In this document: positions 53,628-57,500 of the stretch, one piece after another
Layout of the letters: every line of letters starts with the position of its first letter
Position numbering within the stretch: the stretch's first letter is position 1
NCBI GenBank assembly: GCA_001586965.3
Contig: LUCW03002614.1
Span: 175,001-232,500, forward strand
DNA from: Sphaeroforma sirkka
Taxonomy: Eukaryota > Opisthokonta > Ichthyosporea > Ichthyophonida
DNA length: 57,500 nucleotides
Direction: 5' to 3'
Notes under the pieces: model-generated
Databases searched by the model: none
Told to the model about the DNA's origin: nothing
Seen by the model: the letters and a program-made list of their open reading frames with translations, nothing else
Program-made: the position numbers and the translations under genes

Positions 53628-56600
53628 TCACGTGACCGAGATGGTCACATTCGTTGTACCAGTGAACAGTTTCTCAACGGCTACAGACGGGTAGGCGGTC
53701 GCGCCCACCGTGGGTGTGGCGATGTAATTGCCCGCCAATTGATCCGTGAACGTTGCAAATCCAGTGGAGGTGTCTTCCTCCGTTGTTACACCTAACAGGT
53801 CCGCATTTTCCAGGCTGATGATCGCATCCACCGACTCAATGGGCGTGTTACTTGTTGAGTTCAGAATCAGGAACTGGATGCTACCCACTGAGCGAGTGAG
53901 GGTTACAGGCACCGCTATCTCGGATACGTTTAACGCATACTCTAACACCGGTGTTGGTGTGAAATCCTCAAAGTACGTCGCAGACACCGTGTAGGTATAC
54001 TCGCCCGCCTCAACCTCACTGATGGAGGCTGCTCCTGCCGTATCGGTAGTGCCAGTAGTGCTTACACCACTCTGTGAGGTTGTGAGCGTTATCACTGCGC
54101 CATCCACTGCCACACCCGCGTTGTTCAAAGAGTCTGGCCCAACTACAGTGAATGCAAAGTTGGCCGAGCTGGCGAAGATTGTGACATTCAAGTTGGTGTT
54201 GTCGTCCGCCATAGTGGTTCCTGTCTGAGTGATGGTGGCCATGTTCACAGCTGTGATAGACAGTTCATACGCACCGGGCGTGACATTGAGATAGGACACC
54301 TCGCCACTACTACCACTATCTAGCACTTGTTCAGTGCCATCCGTGGTGGTAGTCAGTGTCACCTCTGCGTCCACATCAAAGGCAGAGCCGTCTGCCTGGA
54401 ACAGAGTTACGTTCAGCACAGCAATCTGAGACACCAAGGTAATCTCACTCTCCACAAGTGTACCACTTATGGCCGTGGCGGTTGCTGTCTGGTTGTCGTA
54501 TGTATCGGCTACCACATTCACACTGACGACCCCAGCGTCCACATCGACGAGCAATACCTGGCCTAGCGCATCAGTGGTTTCAGTGACTACTGTTCCGTTG
54601 GCGTACTCGTAGCTCACTTCCGCCCCGGCCACCACGTTGTCCAGATTGTTGACCACGGTCACCTGAACTTCGGCGATATCCGACTGCAGATCGAGCGGTT
54701 GAGTGGTGGCAAAGCCCTCGGCTAAGTCCACGCTACCCAACTGCACGAAGTGAAAATCGGCCGTCACATTGTACGTAGTGGTACCGGACGTCAGATAATC
54801 GAAAATGACAGACCCATTGGCGGGCGTTGTTTGCGATAGAGTGGTGCCTTCACTGGTCAGAATCTCCACCAACGCTCCTCCCAGCGCGAGGCCTGTCAGA
54901 TTGCTGGTGATCTCGAACGTGAGAGATGTTGGGTTCAGTGACGCCGTCAGTGAGGCACCCGCTGTGCCGAGCGACAGAGATCCAGAGGCAGAGCTGAAGT
55001 CCGTTTTGCTGGCGGTGAAGACAAAGTCACCGGTCCTGACAAGACTGAAGTTGGCCCATCCATCTGCATCGGTGGTTTCCTGGTAGATTCCACCCAAGGT
55101 GCTGTTGATAGTCACCAGAGCCCCTGGCAGTACTGCACCGTTCGTGTCTGTGATTAGGGCCGTGACTTCAGCGAATGAGGGGACCATGCTCTCCGTGATG
55201 GTATAGAACACATCTAGCGCCATGTCGATAGTCCCACTGCCAGTGTCATACCCCTCCGCTGTGACATTGTACGTGTAGCTGCCCACTTCGAAGGGCCCTA
55301 AGAAATTCAGCTCTCCATCCACAGTCGTGCCACTCTGCACGAGAGTGCCGTTGGCATCAAAGACGTTGAAGGTGGCAGGTGACGTAGTGTTCGTACCAGG
55401 CAAGGTGAGATTGCCGCCCGTAACGCTATCCTCCACATAGAAGGCAACTCGTGGATTGGTGCTAAGCGTAAAGTACATGTTAGTGATGGCGTTCATGGCC
55501 AGGGTGACGCTTCCCGTCTGCGGTCCAAAGTAGCCGTCTGCTTCCACAGTCACATTGTAGTCCCCGGGTTTTATGATGTCACCGTCAACGGTTTCAAAGG
55601 TAACGAAGCCGTCGACATTGGTAAGCAGCACCCTCGTCGTGGTATTGGGTAGTGGGCCGGTCAGCGTGACCGTGGCGCCTTCGATAGCGGGGATTGGTTC
55701 ATCTTCGGCATTGGACGTGACAGTGACATTGAAGATTGGCGTGAAGTATGGCACCCACGTGAAGACATCCACCTTGTTGTAGGAATCGGCGATCACAATA
55801 TCGGTTGCGCAGTCGTCCATATCCACAGACACTCCGAAGAAGTAGTTGATGGGCGACACCGTCGTGACACCGGTGTCGTCTGTGCTAGTGGTGAGTGTGG
55901 CATTGAACATGAGGCCATAGTAGTCCCAGTAGCCGCACCAGTTGGAGTAGATGTACGCAGCTCCAGCATTTTCAAGATAGGCGTTGACGTTGGTGAGTGT
56001 ATCGGTCTCGTTATAGTCGAAGCCTGGCTCTCCCACTAAAAGATATGAGCCATTCGCACCGTTCAGCGCAACACTGAATCCGAAGAAGTTATCCTCAGCA
56101 CTGTTCGGCGACGTAAGCGGTGTTCCGGCCGCTAGTTCGTACGATGTTGAGATGTTGATGTTCTGTTCATAGATGTATACAAGTCCCTCATCCGTATCAT
56201 TGACTGAGGAAGTGGCAGAACCCCAAGGAGCGCCTACCGCCAGCGTAGTTCCGGCGATATCCGTATCAATAGAGTGTCCGAAAGCCATCATACCCGTCTG
56301 ATCTGGCTTGATCTCTTCCTGCAGGATCCAGCGCATAAAGCTCATCTCAAACCTATAGTACAAGACGCTCTCGATATTTCGTCCTGAGATAAAGATTCTC
56401 GTACCGTCACCATTCACTGCCAGAGACTGGCCAAACATATCCATAGGAGACCCGTCGAACCCGAGATCAATCTTCTGTACCTCAATCCATCGGTGGGTCT
56501 GTATGGGCAGGTTTTTCTCGTCGTCGCACTTCTGCTTCCGGTCTTTCTTGGCCTGGGTTGGGTCGATGAATGTAATGTTCGGCCCGTAAGTCGAGTTAAA

Positions 56601-57485
56601 GTTGGGTGTAGGGCTGGGCGAGTGCGATGGTATGGTACCTGGGATCTCTTCAACTAAGTACACATAGGCAGCTCCGGATAGTGCCCCGTTCGCGTCGTTA
56701 CCAAACGCGCCCACTACTACTGTGTCACAATCATGACTGATCCGCACAGACTGTCCGAAATAGTCGAATGCTTGGCCATCACTCGGCATCAGCTTCGCCT
56801 CCTGTCTATAGGTATGGGTACCGGGTGCCCAGGAGAAGACGTAGGCTGACCCTGACCGCACACCATTCTCACTGTCCAACCACGATCCTACAACAATGCG
56901 CGAGCCATCGTTGCAGATATCTACACTGATACCAAACCAGTCTGCCAGTACACCATCGGATGGTATCAGCAGCTGGTATTGTAGCCAGACTCCGTCAGCC
57001 AAATGCCACACAGTCGCCCAGCCACGCCATAGCAACTGCTCGTCGTCCAACCCTAGACCAGAGCTGGTGATAGCTTCTTGGGTTGTGTTAGACGGCACAC
57101 CCTGAATAACCCAACATCCGTCACCACTAATCGCAACACTCTGCGTGCCCGCAATACACAACTCAGTATCTATACACTCAGAGGCCACCAGCGACAGACT
57201 ATTGTAGTATCCGTACTCGCACTTGCCCGGTTTGCACAGCGGCACACCATCGCAGCACTCGGTCTCATACTCCTGGCAATATGCTGCTCGCCCGCATGAA
57301 TACACCTCAGTGGCCGGCACAGTGATAGTCATACTAGAGCCACCAGTAGTAGTTATATACGCTGTTGGTGTGATTTTGGTAGTAGTCTCAATCTCCGTCA
57401 TTGTAGTAGGTCTGTCTGGTCTAGGGAATTTGAAGTCAAACGTATCCGTGAAGAATATACTGGCCGTAGGTAGGGCGTCAGTCAT
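53628..57485 (-). CDS. FG-GAP beta-propeller and Ig-like repeat protein, probably cell surface (5' end uncertain)
   Basis: An uninterrupted frame of 1285 codons, TGA stop at 53628-53630. Residues 25-60 are Thr-rich. Residues 64-115 form a Cys-rich segment (about eight Cys). From about 175 to 580 there are FG-GAP-type blades, each with a FG-S start and a GAAYVY- or VYIY-like end: near 183, 242, 350, 401, 468 and 549. This resembles the integrin alpha-chain propeller. From about 583 to the end come roughly eight or nine Ig-like beta-sandwich repeats of the carboxypeptidase-regulatory/invasin kind, each with a GA-V or GG-V strand, a TD-DG turn and a YNVTVEADGY-like strand. N-glycosylation sites (NxT/S) are abundant. 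There is no transmembrane segment in this exon. The ATG at 57485 has no signal peptide and follows a GGTCAG acceptor-like string, so the gene probably continues upstream, off the window. Likely role: adhesion or cell-wall/extracellular matrix protein, by domain inference only. Confidence 0.85.
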   Translation of the reverse strand: MTDALPTASIFFTDTFDFKFPRPDRPTTMTEIETTTKITPTAYITTTGGSSMTITVPATEVYSCGRAAYCQEYETECCDGVPLCKPGKCEYGYYNSLSLVASECIDTELCIAGTQSVAISGDGCWVIQGVPSNTTQEAITSSGLGLDDEQLLWRGWATVWHLADGVWLQYQLLIPSDGVLADWFGISVDICNDGSRIVVGSWLDSENGVRSGSAYVFSWAPGTHTYRQEAKLMPSDGQAFDYFGQSVRISHDCDTVVVGAFGNDANGALSGAAYVYLVEEIPGTIPSHSPSPTPNFNSTYGPNITFIDPTQAKKDRKQKCDDEKNLPIQTHRWIEVQKIDLGFDGSPMDMFGQSLAVNGDGTRIFISGRNIESVLYYRFEMSFMRWILQEEIKPDQTGMMAFGHSIDTDIAGTTLAVGAPWGSATSSVNDTDEGLVYIYEQNINISTSYELAAGTPLTSPNSAEDNFFGFSVALNGANGSYLLVGEPGFDYNETDTLTNVNAYLENAGAAYIYSNWCGYWDYYGLMFNATLTTSTDDTGVTTVSPINYFFGVSVDMDDCATDIVIADSYNKVDVFTWVPYFTPIFNVTVTSNAEDEPIPAIEGATVTLTGPLPNTTTRVLLTNVDGFVTFETVDGDIIKPGDYNVTVEADGYFGPQTGSVTLAMNAITNMYFTLSTNPRVAFYVEDSVTGGNLTLPGTNTTSPATFNVFDANGTLVQSGTTVDGELNFLGPFEVGSYTYNVTAEGYDTGSGTIDMALDVFYTITESMVPSFAEVTALITDTNGAVLPGALVTINSTLGGIYQETTDADGWANFSLVRTGDFVFTASKTDFSSASGSLSLGTAGASLTASLNPTSLTFEITSNLTGLALGGALVEILTSEGTTLSQTTPANGSVIFDYLTSGTTTYNVTADFHFVQLGSVDLAEGFATTQPLDLQSDIAEVQVTVVNNLDNVVAGAEVSYEYANGTVVTETTDALGQVLLVDVDAGVVSVNVVADTYDNQTATATAISGTLVESEITLVSQIAVLNVTLFQADGSAFDVDAEVTLTTTTDGTEQVLDSGSSGEVSYLNVTPGAYELSITAVNMATITQTGTTMADDNTNLNVTIFASSANFAFTVVGPDSLNNAGVAVDGAVITLTTSQSGVSTTGTTDTAGAASISEVEAGEYTYTVSATYFEDFTPTPVLEYALNVSEIAVPVTLTRSVGSIQFLILNSTSNTPIESVDAIISLENADLLGVTTEEDTSTGFATFTDQLAGNYIATPTVGATAYPSVAVEKLFTGTTNVTISVT

Positions 57486-57500
57486 ACTGACCTCCTCCCA

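Overview
The window reads as an intron-rich nuclear genome of a unicellular eukaryote with the standard code. GT-AG introns of about 100 to 1200 bp are common, donors are mostly GTATGT, GTAAGT or GTACGT, exons are GC-richer than introns, and (AT)n microsatellites and tandem minisatellites fill introns and intergenic DNA. The gene set (claspin/Mrc1 with a large SQ/TQ cluster, a long Sec16, and an integrin-like FG-GAP protein fused to Ig-like repeats) would suit a unicellular opisthokont such as an ichthyosporean. That assignment is an inference of low confidence, with no marker gene to fix it. No ribosomal, transfer or recognisable transposon genes were found.

Layout: 1-1809 is AT-rich repeat DNA plus the unresolved 5' end of the first gene. 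1810-10905 (+) is mitochondrial aconitase in 13 recognised exons. 12960-18613 (-) is a DEAD-box RNA helicase with a GUCT domain and a C-terminal RGG tail, in 12 recognised exons. 21592-36102 (-) is a claspin/Mrc1-like replication-checkpoint mediator in about 22 exons. 37403-52033 (+) is Sec16, the scaffold of COPII exit sites. 53628-57485 (-) is one long open exon of a probable cell-surface FG-GAP/Ig-like protein whose 5' end may lie outside the window. Exons were placed by protein-family similarity and reading-phase continuity; for the aconitase and helicase genes the summed coding lengths agree exactly with the phases.

The five genes are functionally unrelated (TCA cycle, RNA remodelling, replication checkpoint, secretion, adhesion), as is usual for eukaryotic neighbours. 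Claspin and Sec16 are divergent with about 1.3 kb between start codons. Aconitase/helicase and Sec16/FG-GAP converge tail to tail.

The most interesting signals concern splicing and repeats. Tandem arrays sit on splice junctions, including a triplicated 3' splice site in aconitase and a five-fold 44-bp array over a claspin 5' splice site. Claspin also has a duplicated exon and a probable GC-AG intron. CCCTAAA telomere-like motifs lie in introns, several just before acceptors. A one-base frame break lies in the largest Sec16 exon. Claspin and Sec16 each carry repeated short peptide motifs (LSMAFG and an MFG-PPP type).
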